Origin: Curvularia sp. ZM96
Lineage: Eukaryota > Ascomycota > Dothideomycetes > Pleosporales > Pleosporaceae
NCBI GenBank assembly: GCA_022457065.1
Contig: JAJGBQ010000006.1
Coordinates: 2,480,001 to 2,544,000 of the forward strand
DNA length: 64,000 bases
Direction: 5' to 3'
The translations under genes and the position numbers were made by a program. Positions 23,082-34,268 of the stretch are shown here, piece after piece (position 1 is the first letter of the stretch; each line of letters opens with the position of its first letter). Below the pieces are notes generated by a model. It was not told the DNA's origin. It saw nothing but the letters and a program-made list of their open reading frames with translations, and made no database searches.

Positions 23082-24803
23082 ATGGTGCGAAATGGCAGCC
23101 CGTCGCCAGCGGACAACTTTCCGTTAGGCCATTCAGCAACATCGCCGCAGCCGCAGCCCTCGAAGCGCGACAAACGGCGCAACATGCTCGCCGACAAGCT
23201 GGCGGAGATGATGGCCTCCTTCTCTGACAACAGAGACAGCCATTATCGTGCCCAGCTTGCGGCGCTGCAAGCCGACATCAACTTAATCATGAAGGCCGAC
23301 CCTTATGCGAACCAACCGCTCGAGGACAACGGAGAGGAGGCGTCGGAGCTCATCTCGCAGATTATGGGCAACAACGTGCCGTCAGCACCAAGCGCTGGCA
23401 CCGATTACATTGCGCAATGCGGAAAATATTACTCGCGCTTTGTCGACGCGGTGAACGATGCGATGGAAGAACGGGATTACAACCTCACTATGCTCTGGGT
23501 GAGCGCCCCCTGCTACCCGCTGTCCTGACACGAGACGCTAATCGCAAGCACCATGCAGAACAAGCACGAAAACACGAAAAACGAGATTGAGAACTCGCAT
23601 TACTACAAGGTTCAAATTGCAGAGGAAGAGCACAAGTTACTCGCCGCCACCATTCGCGAACGTCTCGTTGCAAGCATACAACAGCGAACGAACCGGTTAA
23701 AGCGAGAGAAGGAACAGCTCGATTTATCCGACAGCAATGCCATGCTTTTGCATCCCAATCAATTCAGCATTGGAAATCCTGCCAGTCCTGGTGGACCACA
23801 GGCGCCTCGAAAAACAAGAAGAACGGGGCACAAGTTCGGGGACGCTGAAGAGCTCGCGGCAGCCAACGAAACCAAGCGCAAGAGGAAGCTGTTTGAAGAA
23901 CAGGACAACGACTCTCCAGGAGCTTCTGGGCGCGCTATCGAAATGGGTGTTGGCTCTCCGTTCCGCGAAGCCAAAGCGCGCACCGTCAACGCACAATTTG
24001 AATCATCTGCCTATTCCTTGGAGCGCTTATTCACCGAGAAGGAGCTCAACATGGCTATGAACCAAGCTACAACGGCCGCGTCACACTTCTTCGCAAAGAT
24101 GAAAAATGCAGAGATGGCACCGCAAGAGGCCACTACCAATGGCAACACGAATGGGACAAACGGCGAGCATGCTTCGGAAAATGGCGATCCCATGGACCAG
24201 GATCAAGATTCGGACGACATTCCAGGGGCCACTGACATGGTGCGCCAGCACTCGTCAAATCCACACGCCACTCGCGGGGCTACGCGATCTGCGCTCAATC
24301 CCACAGCAGCCATAGTCAGTGGGCAAATACCGCCATTCATCTACAACCCGCCTTTTGTTCTGGACGCAAAGATTTTCCAGAAGATCAACGCGTCGGCACC
24401 ACCGCCGCCTTCACTCTCGGCGCAAGATGTCGAGCAGGATTTGAAGCTCATGTTGAGGGAAGCACGGCCGGACGACGATCTGAACGAGAAACTATTGCAG
24501 GCCGCATGCAACCCCGTCAAAGCCCGAGATTACCAAGTGCAGCCCCCAAACTTTCACGAGCCTGTCAACGAGATGACGAGCGCGCTTCGCAGTACGGCAC
24601 CGCACCTGGAAGTGGGTGCAGCGTTGGGTGGAGTGCCTATGAGTGCGCAGAGCAGTGCTGCGGGCTGGTCAGAAGGTGGAAACACGCCGGTAGGACGCAA
24701 CGGAGAGTCGCTCAGTGTAGGGGGTCACGGCGGCGGTGTTGCTATGAGTCGAACAGCCAGCGGAAGCGGGAGGGGTCGAGGCCGAGGTCGAGGAGGTGGT
24801 TAG
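23082..24803 (+). CDS. Sds3-like subunit of an Rpd3-type histone deacetylase complex
   Basis: Two exons (23082-23498 and 23559-24803) give 553 residues. The start has a strong Kozak context (GCCGCCATGG), and the donor GTGAGC follows MLW, phase 0. Residues about 30-210 are helical: a repeated Asp/Tyr-containing segment, then the coiled coil NKHENTKNEIENSHYYKVQI ending in KREKEQLDLSD and the Arg-rich APRKTRRTGHKF, the layout of the Sds3/Dep1 domain. Known role: a scaffold that stabilises Rpd3L/Sin3 deacetylase for transcriptional repression. The second half is disordered, with N/G-rich and acidic patches, a conserved-looking block PPFIYNPPFVLDAKIFQKIN, and an RG-rich tail. Family assignment rests on the coiled-coil pattern and could be wrong; another fungal chromatin subunit is the alternative. 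Confidence 0.6.
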
Positions 24804-25971
24804 ACGTCAAGTCTCTGGTAGTCGACTTGGTGTTCTGCTTCGACGGTCGGTTGACTTGGGCGTCACGATCTCGCATTATACCCATCTCTGGCGTTTGGGC
24901 ACGTGATGCGGCGTTCGGCTGGACGCTGGACACATGGATTGGGCTTGTCTTGTGGTTTGGTTTTTTTCTACAGGCACCTCTGGGGTGCTGTACTTTGATG
25001 TTCGTGTTGTGGAGAGGCAGAGGAGTCGTCGGTCTTGCTGTTGTATTTTGTGCCTTATTATCGATTTTATCTCACCCACATTTTAGCATATAGTGCACGC
25101 GGAGTGCAAACATGGAGTTTTTTATTAATCCAAGCAAGTTTGTGTAAATTTCCAGTTAGGAATGAATCCTCTTGCGTGAATTCGAGTCTCGAGGCATACA
25201 GCCCCATGCCAATATCGAGTATCAGGCTATGCATGACAACAGCCCATCGTTGCACGTAATGACCCCGCAAGACAAGGCTGTGATGTACATGCAACTAGGC
25301 AGGTATAGGGGGAGTAATGTCGTGGACACGACCGAATGAGATCACGCCAGCCGCCCGAAGCATCTCGAGTGTGCTCACGACCAAGACGCCCCTCGACGGC
25401 GGCCGTGGAAACAGGACGACGACTAATCACAGGCTGGTCGAAGGTACGTGAAGCAGCCGGTTGCCCTGGGCAGCTATGACATGTGGGCCAGGCATGGCGG
25501 GGCTCTCGCTTAGGCAGCCGGATTGAGGTCATGGTGGGGTGAGGGCTCCGTCATAGCTTTGAGATTCTCGCGCCTTCCCAGCGGCGAAAGAAGCAGCCGC
25601 GACGCAGCACCAGGCGCGGAAGCAGCAATCGCGGCGGCACCAGCGGCGCAAACGGTGGATCCCAGCACCGCGAAAAAAGACGCCTTTCGCCCCCGGTGAA
25701 TTCGTCAGGCAGCGGTTTCTAGTGGGTCGCAGAGCCTGCGGGAAGCTTCTGGTTGGAGGCTTGGCACGTCGAAGCCGCTGGAATTCTGTAGAAACCGGAC
25801 ACGCCAAAGCAATACAAAAACTCCTCCGCCGCCGCCTTTACCTGTTCTCCCAATTCACTACTCAAATCAACTCTAAACAAAGCCTCACCACACGAAGTCT
25901 AAGACTTGTGAGCACTTTTGCCATTTTCTTTCTGCTTTTGATACCCCACTACACATACACACGTCTACACC
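24804..25971. promoter_or_regulatory. Hsp70 upstream region
   Basis: 1.17 kb holding the 3' flank of the Sds3-like gene and the promoter of the Hsp70 gene. GC-rich from 25300 to 25760, then CT- and CA-rich up to the ATG. Short frames on both strands are not credible genes. Confidence 0.5.
25742..25749. promoter_or_regulatory. Candidate heat shock element
   Basis: GAAGCTTC fits the head-to-head nGAAnnTTCn unit bound by Hsf1, 223 bp upstream of the Hsp70 start codon. Only two pentamers are clear, so this is a weak element judged partly by context. Confidence 0.4.
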
Positions 25972-26472
25972 ATGGCACCCGCGATCGGAATTGATCTTGG
26001 AACCACATACTCGTGTGTTGGCATCTTCCGAGATGACCGCATCGAGATCATCGCCAACGACCAGGGTAACCGCACAACACCCTCGTTCGTCGCCTTCACC
26101 GATACCGAGCGTCTCATCGGTGACTCTGCAAAGAACCAGGTCGCCATGAACCCCTCCAACACTGTTTTCGACGCCAAGCGCCTCATTGGTCGCAAGTTCG
26201 CCGATGCTGAGGTCCAGGCCGACATGAAGCACTTCCCCTTCAAGGTCATTGACAAGGGCGGCAAGCCAGTCATCCAGGTCGAGTTCAAGGGCGAGGAGAA
26301 GACCTTCACACCAGAGGAGATCTCATCCATGGTCCTGACCAAGATGAGGGAGACTGCCGAGTCCTACCTCGGTGGCACCGTCAACAACGCCGTCGTTACT
26401 GTCCCAGCCTACTTCAACGACTCACAACGTCAGGCCACCAAGGATGCTGGTCTCATCGCCGGCCTCAACGTC

Positions 26473-26504
<32 letters not shown>

Positions 26505-27976
26505 CATTGCCTACGGTCTCGACAAGAAGACCCAGGGCGAGCGCAACGTCCTCATCTTCGACCTTGGAGGTGGTACCTTCGATGTCTCCCTCCTTACCAT
26601 TGAAGAGGGTATCTTCGAGGTCAAGTCTACCGCAGGTGACACTCACTTGGGTGGTGAAGACTTCGACAACCGTCTTGTAAACCACTTCGTGCAAGAATTC
26701 AAGAGGAAACACAAGGTAAGACCTACCCTTTTAAAACTTCCCTGGCAACTACAAGGAGTTCAGAATGCTAACAATTTTACAGAAGGACCTCACTTCCAAC
26801 GCACGTGCTCTTCGCCGTCTCCGAACCGCTTGCGAGCGTGCCAAGCGCACTCTGTCTTCGTCTGCACAGACTTCCATTGAGATTGACTCTCTCTTCGAGG
26901 GAATCGACTTCTACACCTCCATCACCCGTGCCCGCTTCGAGGAGCTGTGCCAGGACCTCTTCCGCTCCACCATGGAGCCCGTCGAGCGTGTCCTCCGCGA
27001 TGCCAAGATCGACAAGTCCTCCGTCCACGAGATCGTCCTCGTCGGTGGATCTACCCGTATCCCCAAGGTCCAGAAGATGGTCTCCGACTTCTTCAACGGC
27101 AAGGAGCCCAACAAGTCCATCAACCCCGACGAGGCTGTCGCCTACGGTGCTGCCGTCCAGGCCGCTATCCTGTCTGGTGACACCTCCTCCAAGTCGACCT
27201 CCGAGATCCTGCTTCTCGACGTCGCGCCGCTGTCCATCGGTATCGAGACCGCTGGTGGTGTCATGACTCCTCTGATCAAGCGCAACACCACCATCCCCAC
27301 CAAGAAGTCCGAGGTCTTCTCCACCTTCAGCGACAACCAGCCTGGTGTGCTCATCCAGGTCTACGAGGGTGAGCGTGCTCGTACTAAGGACAACAACCTG
27401 CTCGGCAAGTTCGAGCTGACCGGTATCCCACCTGCGCCTCGTGGTGTTCCTCAGATCGAGGTCACCTTCGATGTCGACGCCAACGGTATCATCAACGTCT
27501 CTGCTCTCGAGAAGGGTACCGGCAAGACCAACAAGATTGTCATCACCAACGACAAGGGCCGTCTCTCCAAGGAGGAGATCGAGCGCATGTTGGCCGAGGC
27601 CGAGAAGTACAAGGCTGAGGACGAGGCTGAGGCCGCCCGTATCGCCGCCAAGAACGCTCTCGAGTCCTACGCCTACTCTCTCCGCAACACCCTCAGCGAC
27701 TCCAAGGTCGACGAGAAGCTCGATGCTGGTGACAAGGAGAAGCTCAAGGCCGAGATCGACAAGACCGTTGCCTGGTTGGACGACAACCAGACCGCCACCA
27801 AGGACGAGTACGAGTCTCAGCAGAAGGAGCTTGAGGGTGTCGCCAACCCCATCATGATGAAGTTCTACGGAGCTGGTGGTGAGGGTGGCATGCCCGGCGG
27901 TATGCCCGGCGGTGCTCCCGGCGGCGCCCCCGGTGCTGGCGGTGATGACGGCCCAACCGTCGAGGAGGTTGACTAA
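25972..27976 (+). CDS. SSA: Cytosolic Hsp70 chaperone, Ssa type
   Basis: Two exons (25972-26715 and 26783-27976) give 645 residues. The Hsp70 signatures are present in order: GIDLGTTYSCVG at residues 6-17, IFDLGGGTFDVSLL near 195-208 and VLVGGSTRIPKVQ near 330-342. The C terminus ends in a GGMPGG-type linker and EEVD, the TPR-binding tail of cytosolic/nuclear Hsp70. The 67-nt intron has donor GTAAGA, a CTAAC branch sequence at 26768-26772 and acceptor TTTTACAG; it falls after KRKHK, within the nucleotide-binding domain. Codon use is strongly biased to C/G-ending codons, as in highly expressed genes. Role: ATP-driven folding, translocation and disaggregation with J-proteins and Hsp90. Confidence 0.97.
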
Positions 27977-28346
27977 GCGGATCGCTTCACGGCAGTCTCT
28001 TCGTCCTCTTTCCTTCACATCTTCTAGCATAGACATTTTCCCGGGTGTTAGTTCATGGAGTTCACGGCTTATGAGCCCTTTTCATTGTTTTTTCCTGATG
28101 CATCGGATGAATTAACGATCAATGACTATGGCAGGAAAAGTTCGGTGGTAGCATGTACTCTAATAATAGGGTTTAATATCCTGTGTAGAGAATCGAGATG
28201 ATACTTCAATATTTATCTGTGCTTTGCTTGTGACTTGGTGATTGTCAGATGTTGAGTGACTTGTATTTGTCTGGGTGAGCTTTTAACTTCTTCGTCTAGT
28301 AACAGTGCGCAAACCCTCCGAGGCTCAAATTTTAGTCAGACGATCC

Positions 28347-28446
28347 ATCATGAGCTGTCCTGGCAGCTACATGGACTCAAGCTCATGTTAAAGGTGTGTG
28401 ATCATGCGCTGTCCTGGTGGCTACAAGGACTCAATGTTGTGCTGAA
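28347..28446 (+). repeat. Imperfect tandem duplication, period about 53 bp
   Basis: Copy 1 at 28347-28391 and copy 2 at 28400-28446 share the cores GCTGTCCTGG and GCTACAxGGACTCAA, with several substitutions between them. The C/T and A/G differences could be old repeat-induced point mutations, but too few sites exist to say. Confidence 0.6.
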
Positions 28447-28508
28447 TGTTTTTCAAATCTGATGCTGTATACGCTACAACACTATATATTTCTTCGTACG
28501 AGTGGCCA

Positions 28509-28767
28509 GTAGAACGGCTAGTAGTCATTGCGCAGAGCATCCAATAGGTGGAGTAGTTGGTAGATAGAGTACTTATTAGATAGAGTACCGGGTAAACAGA
28601 GTTCTTAATAAGTCGAGCACGGAGTAAACAAAGTACTAGTACGCAGAGTATCTAGTAGGTACAGCAGTTAGTAGATAGAGCATATGGTAAGTAGAGCATT
28701 CAAGCTCAGTACTTAGTAGGTAGAGCGCTTAGCAGGTAAAGCCCTTAGTAGGTAGAGCAACTGGTAG
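28509..28767 (+). repeat. 16-bp tandem minisatellite, about 16 degenerate units
   Basis: Successive units of 16 bp fit the consensus GTAGAGYAYYTAGTAG. Clear examples are GCAGAGTATCTAGTAG, GTACAGCAGTTAGTAG, ATAGAGCATATGGTAA, GTAGAGCGCTTAGCAG, GTAAAGCCCTTAGTAG and GTAGAGCAACTGGTAG (28752-28767). The first unit is 28509-28524, followed by a 7-nt break; one unit near 28688-28716 carries a 13-nt insertion, and one unit near 28629 is 15 nt. The ends of the array are degenerate. Confidence 0.8.
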
Positions 28768-29406
28768 TCAGTAGGTAGTACATCCAGTGACTGTACTAAT
28801 GAGCTGGAAAATTCAAGAGTAGGATAGTAAAGAATAGCAAAAGTAGCTCCGGGCCTTTAAGCTAACTCTCTATTTGTTGGGTTGATATTTTGATATTTCG
28901 TATGGACGTACAGCGAACTTTGCAGACTACACGGGTTTGAATACCTGTTTGTGGATAGAAGAAACTCCTTCGTAGCCAAGGCTGCGCCAGTATTCAATGT
29001 GGTTTACGGGATATGAGCATAACTTTTCTCGATGGCATACATATTACCTAACTATCCGAAAAAGCCGACTTTAACGTGGCTGTACTAACAATTGCGCTGA
29101 ACAAACCTTTGGAACAACCACGGTTAGTTCGGCGTCCCTATGATTACCTCTTAATGTCGTTCTCTATGCTGTCATTAAGTTAGGGAAGTAGGGCTTAGCT
29201 GCGAGCTGCGAGATGCATGCACCTGACTTGATACTTGAAGACCTGTTGTTAGTAACTTTCAGTATAATTCTTGTCTGCAATTTGCGACGGTTGCTTCAGC
29301 GCAGTAAAGGTTCAACGGCTTAAAAAACCAGTCATAGATAAAAAGCCCAGAATCGCCTCCTGTCATCCCGCGTCGGCGAAGCTAGCTCAACCAGTGTAAT
29401 CACAGA

Positions 29407-29412
29407 TGACTC
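29407..29412 (+). promoter_or_regulatory. Candidate Gcn4/CpcA-type element in the HIS5 promoter
   Basis: TGACTC, about 100 bp upstream of the HIS5 start codon at 29509. It matches the half-palindromic core bound by the amino-acid cross-pathway activator (Gcn4, CpcA, Cpc1), which controls histidine biosynthesis genes in fungi. A six-base match alone is weak; position and target gene add support. Confidence 0.45.
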
Positions 29413-29508
29413 CCGCCATCGCCGCACCCTTGCCCCGCGCAACAAAAAGTTCCCCGCGACCATCGCCTTGAACTTATCTTTTGAAACCCCAACATCCCTA
29501 CTTCAGCA

Positions 29509-30924
29509 ATGGCTCCAAAAAACACAGCCTTCGACCTACAAACATGCGCGCGACCTAACATTCTCGCGTTAGAGCCTTACCGATGCGCGCGCGAGTAGGT
29601 GAAGCTCAATGACGTTCATGGCGGTACTCAGACCTGACGCGCATAGTGACTACAAGGACGATGGAACCAACATTCTCCTCGACGCAAACGAGAACGCATA
29701 CGGACCGGGCCTCGCTTTGAACGGACAATCAAAAATCTCCAGCTCCAGCACCAATGGCACATCCGACTCGTACGCAATTGATGTCGACCTACTCGGCCTG
29801 AACCGCTACCCAGACCCGTATGCACTCTGTATCCTACATTCAAACACACAGACTGACATGTGCGTAGCCACCAAGAAGAACTCAAGCAGCTCCTCTGCAA
29901 CCTACGCAACACGCACACGCACACCGAAAAGACAATCACACCAGCCAACCTCTTCGTCGGCGTAGGCTCGGACGAAGCCATTGACGCCCTCATCCGCGCC
30001 TTCTGCGTCCCAGGCAAAGACAAGATTCTAACATGCCCGCCCACCTACGGCATGTACAGCGTGTCGGCTCAAGTCAACGACGTCTCGCTCGTCAAAGTAC
30101 CACTGCAAACACCCAGCTTTGACCTGGACGTGCCCGCGATCCTCAGCGCCTTGGACTCAGACAAATACATCAAACTGGCATATCTGTGCTCACCGGGCAA
30201 CCCCACGGGCAAGCTTCTCAAGAAAGACGACATCCAGCGCGTGCTAGAGCACTCGTGGAACGGCATCGTAGTCGTCGACGAAGCCTACATCGACTTTGCG
30301 CCCGACGGCACCAGTCTCGCCGAATGGGTCAGCGAATGGCCCAATCTCGTCGTCATGCAGACGCTCTCCAAGGCCTTTGGCCTCGCTGGAATCCGTCTGG
30401 GCGCCGCCTTCTCGCACCCAGCCATCGCCCAGCTCCTCAACAACATGAAGGCACCCTACAACATCCCCAACCCCACCAGCCAACTCGCCCGCGCCGCCCT
30501 GAGCCCCGCTCACCTGGCCGTCATGCGCGGAAACAAAGACCGCATCGTCGCGCAGCGCCACCGCCTCATCGCTGAAATGCCAAAGATCCCCGGCATCGGC
30601 GCGCTGCACGGCGGCACGGAATCGAATTTCCTGCTCTATCAGATTCTCGATGCTCCCGCCGACCAGGGCGGTAAGCCTTCGAACGAAACGGCGCTGGCGG
30701 TGTACGAGGCCCTGGCTGAGGAAAAAGGTGTGGTGGTGAGGTTCCGCGGCAAGGAACACGGGTGTTTGGGTTGCTTGCGGATAACGGTGGGGACGGAGGC
30801 GGAGGTGGATAGGTTTTTGGCGGAGCTGAGAGCTGTGTTGAGGGGGATTTATGAGAGGAGTGGGAAGTTGGGGGGCAAAGAGGAGGAGAGGAGGGAAGTG
30901 GAGGCGAGTAAGGTTGTTGCGTAG
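29509..30924 (+). CDS. HIS5: Histidinol-phosphate aminotransferase
   Basis: Three exons (29509-29594, 29647-29817, 29868-30924) give 437 residues. The first exon encodes FDLQTCARPNILALEPYRCAR, the conserved fungal HIS5 N terminus; joining at GA|T yields ARDDYKDDGTNILLDANEN. The later ATG at 29609 lies inside intron 1 and is not used. The second junction rebuilds NRYPDPHQEEL, the family landmark. The PLP lysine is in TLSKAFGLAGIRLG, with the Tyr/Asp cofactor contacts in VVDEAYIDF upstream. Reaction: imidazole-acetol phosphate plus glutamate to histidinol phosphate and 2-oxoglutarate, step seven of histidine synthesis. The C terminus is a short charged tail. Introns are 52 and 50 nt. Confidence 0.93.
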
Positions 30925-31118
30925 GTTTCTTTTTCTTTTGGTATGAGAAGGTAGATATGAATTAGAAGACATCAAGATGGTAAACATGATTAGAATAAGT
31001 TGACTTGTTTTTTCTTCGTATTTTTACGTGAGCGAGACATTGCGGACAAGAGCACTGAGCATCGTAAAACGGTATTCTTTAATTTTCGTTTCTACTTCAA
31101 AATATCTTCCTCACTTGT

Positions 31119-33236
31119 TCACTCAGACTCCACATCCTCGTATATCCACGTCTCGTCGTCCTCGGCACCCGGGACATACAAACACTTGTTGATATCGCCG
31201 TCCTCAAACACGGGCACCACGTCCCGCTCCGCAACCTTCATGGCCCACATTATGGTCCTGGCGCCGAGATGCTCTGTGCGGCCATTGATAAAGACGGGCG
31301 CATCGCTATCAGCGGGCTGGTTGACGAACGTCAGACCGAGATCGTCGAGGACATCGGTGGGCGCGGCGTTGGGATCGGGACTAGGCAGGTGCACAAAGTC
31401 TGCGAGGTGCTCGTCAACAAAGGTATACGTTTCGACGTCCTCGATGCCGTCTTCGAGAGTCGGGAGCGCATGGCGGGCGCAGAGGCGGCGGACAAGTGCG
31501 AAGATGGGTACATCATTAGTGTCCTGTGTTAACATCATGGAGATCAGGACGCTAAGTAGTAGTGTCCATTCTAGAGTGTCATTGTGTGACTTGTCCAAGG
31601 CGTGCTGTTCGAGCGCAGCTGAGAATCTTGCCGCAGCTGAAGACAGATTGCTTTTGAAAATTGCTAGTACATCATGTCGGCTGTGCAAGGACCGTACCGA
31701 AGCCTCTCCGGTTGGTACTCTTAGCCTGGCTACTGCCGCCTGGAGTTCCTGCCGCACCGAGTGGATGATGCGGGCCTGTCCGTCGCGGTAGATCTTTGCA
31801 TACTTCTGCTTGTCGTTTTGCGGTTCGTGATCTATATGGAGTGGGAGGGACGCGCATCGCTGCTCGAGCGCTTGGTGCAACAGCACCAAAACTTGCAGTG
31901 TAATCCTCGGTCCGGGACGTGCAACGTCAATGCTATCTATATCCACTTCCGAGGTAATGACTGTCTGGATGAAGAAAAAATGTACAATATACGGAGGCAC
32001 ACCGCGGAAAAAGGGAACATGGTTTGCATAGCGCCCGAAAGGGTGGCCTTTGGCACGCAGAAAATGCTGTTCCTGGTTGGGATCCGTGGCGAGGAAATCT
32101 TGGGACATTCCGAAAGGCACGTTCTTGGCATCTAACAGACCCAGCTGCTGCGCATACTGCTGCAGCTGCGGCTGGAAGGCTAGTTTCAGGGCAAACTGCT
32201 CAATTGGGTTATCCTGCAGGCAGAAGCCGTATCCAAGCAACAGCTCATCGTTTTGCTTGGGGGCGTAATTATTGAAAAGCTCCTCTCCAGGCTGGACAGC
32301 ATCGCCTTGGAGGCACTTGAGGGCAAAGGAGTGACGTGGCTGAAAGTCCCATTCTACCTTTGCGGTGACGGAATGGTTCAGAATGTCGACGACCGGAAAG
32401 AGCAAGGGTATAGTCTCTCTGCCAGGTAAGATGTGAGTGGAGATGAATGCGCGCGAAGTATATATGGTGGCAGCCCATTGCAATGATTCGCTGACTACGG
32501 TTAGCGGGCTGTTAAGGCGTCCGGTGCAAAAAAGGAAAGCAATGCGTCCAAGGCGAAACCCGTTAGTGAGTGAAGACGTTGAGAACATCACGTATCAAAA
32601 AGCCATCTTGGTGAGCGTGGCTAAAGCATGTGGTGGAGCTGACATGGGCCTAGTGCAAGCCTGAAAGACAATCTCCAGGCTGCCACGAATGGCCATGTGC
32701 TAGGAGACTTACAGATCAACGTTGTCAGCAAGGCGTATGCCCGCCTCCCTCATGACCGCTACGGCGTGCTCCCATTGCTGGTGCAGCTCCGCCTTTCTTT
32801 CTTTTGCGGCGGGTGCCAAGGAGGTACCAGCCAGAAAGGCCATGTCGGCTTCGTCGAACCAGAGAGGCGTAGTCATGTCTTGGGGTTGAGGTAAGCATGC
32901 TAGATAAGCGTACCAAGGCGAATCTGCGGCCTTGTCACGCTGCTCGATCAACATCAGATAGGCCAAGATGTGGTCTGGAATGCTGCCTCGACATTGTTGC
33001 AAGGCAGAGTGGACATGCAGCACGTCTTTCTCCGCCGGGTCTAGGTTGAGGACAGACATGGTAAGGCTAAGCGGGCAGGAAGCCACGACGGGCTGCGCCA
33101 GTGGCCTCAAAGCACGCAGGTGGAAGCCCTGGGCGCGGGAGTAGACGAGCTGGACGTCTGGGCTGAGGTAGCCTCCATGCTGCGTAAACCAGGCAACGAG
33201 ACGGTCAGCGAGGTCTTGGCTTGGAGTATGGCCCAT
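31119..33236 (-). CDS. SET-domain lysine methyltransferase (Rubisco LSMT/SETD3-like)
   Basis: Two exons (33236-32713 and 32490-31119) give 631 residues. The intron (222 nt, donor GTAAGT, acceptor GTCAG) is longer than others here; joining CT|C makes NVDLESLQWAATIYTSRAF, matching the W-A-x-x-x-x-SRAF block of this SET class. SET motifs follow: LFPVVDILNHS (the NHS substrate/AdoMet motif) and GEELFNNYAPKQNDELLLGYGF with the conserved Tyr. A Rubisco LSMT-like substrate-binding helical domain makes up the C-terminal half. Members methylate lysines or histidines on non-histone substrates such as ribosomal proteins (yeast Rkm), elongation factors or actin; the substrate cannot be told from sequence. 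Tail-to-tail with HIS5, separated by 194 bp. Confidence 0.75.
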
Positions 33237-34268
33237 TTGGGAAACCGGCCTTCGCTTAGGGATTATGGCTGAAGTGCCGGTGATGTGGTGCTGAAAAGTC
33301 CCGCTGCGGCTTGGCCTGAGTGCTCAGATCTGGGCCAATACGGGAAATACGGTAATGGGTGGCACAATGGCTGCAGGCACACGTGAAGAGCCGTGGATTC
33401 GGATGGTCAGTTCGTCCGAGGGAGGTTTCGAGGTTGCGAGGAGCAGCTGACGAGAGCCCTGGCCGGGAAAAAATGGAAGGTACGGAACGACGGACGCCGG
33501 GACAACCGAAGATCGGGACCAAGCATCGAGGACAGAGTACGATGGTGGTTGAGGGGGCGGGGCCTTGCAGGGCTCGGCGATGCGCGTGCCATTGTCGGTG
33601 AGTGGAAGCGCCTGCGCAGGAGGCCTACTGTCGACGACGTCGACGATGTGGTCGATCGAGGGTGCCATGGCCGAGGCGTAGTGCGGCGTGCTGTAGGAGC
33701 AGTGGATAGATGGCAGTGCCAGCGTCAAGTGACGCATCTCTGGATTGGATCGGGCCTCGGCGGATAGCAGGAGGGCATAAGCAGCCGCAGCGGGGCCCGT
33801 GGGCGCCGAGTCATTGGCCTGGAGCTGCAAGGGCTGGTGGATGTGTTCGCTGGACGGGGAGTCGAGGGTGCAGGGCGCACTGACGGCGGCCAGCTAGGCT
33901 AGCGAGACGGCGACTTTTGAGCCTGGCCTGGCGGGCGTTGACGATGGACGCGGACAGAAACAAAAGCATGCCATGTCCGCCCGGAGGAATGACCTGCGAC
34001 GGGCGCCCGCTCGGCACGCTGGTGTTTGTTGTTTGGACTTCTCCTGACGACGGTTTATATTGCTGCATCGGCTTGCGATCCTTCACCATCAGCCTCGCGG
34101 GAAATTAGCACCCCTGCCCTGCATAACTCCAGCTGTGGCTTGTAAGTCCAAACACGCGCAATTACACTATCCTCGACCTCACCAACCGACCATGGCGCAA
34201 GGGGAGACGTGCGTTTTTACTGACGCTCGCTGCAGCATGCCTCTCCTCCTGCCTCCGTAGCTGGAGCA
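33237..34268. other. Intergenic region, divergent promoters
   Basis: 1.03 kb between the start codons of the SET-domain gene (minus) and the 657-residue gene (plus). GC-rich. A minus-strand frame (33324-33830) is open but Pro/Ser-biased and unlike any family I know; not called as a gene. Confidence 0.45.

Larger units (their letters stand above)
27977..29508. other. Repeat-rich intergenic region, 1.5 kb
   Basis: Holds the Hsp70 3' flank, an imperfect 53-bp-period tandem duplication (28347-28446), a 16-bp minisatellite (28509-28767) and, at the end, the HIS5 promoter. No credible gene. Confidence 0.6.

Noticed and set aside
26777..28036. A 419-codon antisense open frame opposite the Hsp70 gene
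   Set aside because: It mirrors Hsp70 codons; strong use of C-ending codons removes stops on the complementary strand. Its product is a biased V/L/G/D-rich sequence with no domain. Long antisense frames of this kind are a known artefact of Hsp70 genes.
29609..29646. ATG at 29609 as HIS5 start
   Set aside because: Gives a non-conserved N terminus; the sequence belongs to intron 1, and exon 29509-29594 supplies the conserved start.
30244..30987. A 247-codon minus-strand frame opposite HIS5
   Set aside because: Entirely antisense to conserved HIS5 exon 3 and without recognisable content.
33324..33830. A 168-codon minus-strand frame between the SET-domain gene and the 657-residue gene
   Set aside because: Pro/Ser/Ala-biased, no family recognised, overlapped by open frames on the plus strand, and located in a divergent promoter; GC-rich composition explains it.
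34192..34260. A possible first exon and 51-nt intron before the 657-residue gene
   Set aside because: Joining ATG 34192 across GT 34209 to AG 34260 puts the main frame out of phase.
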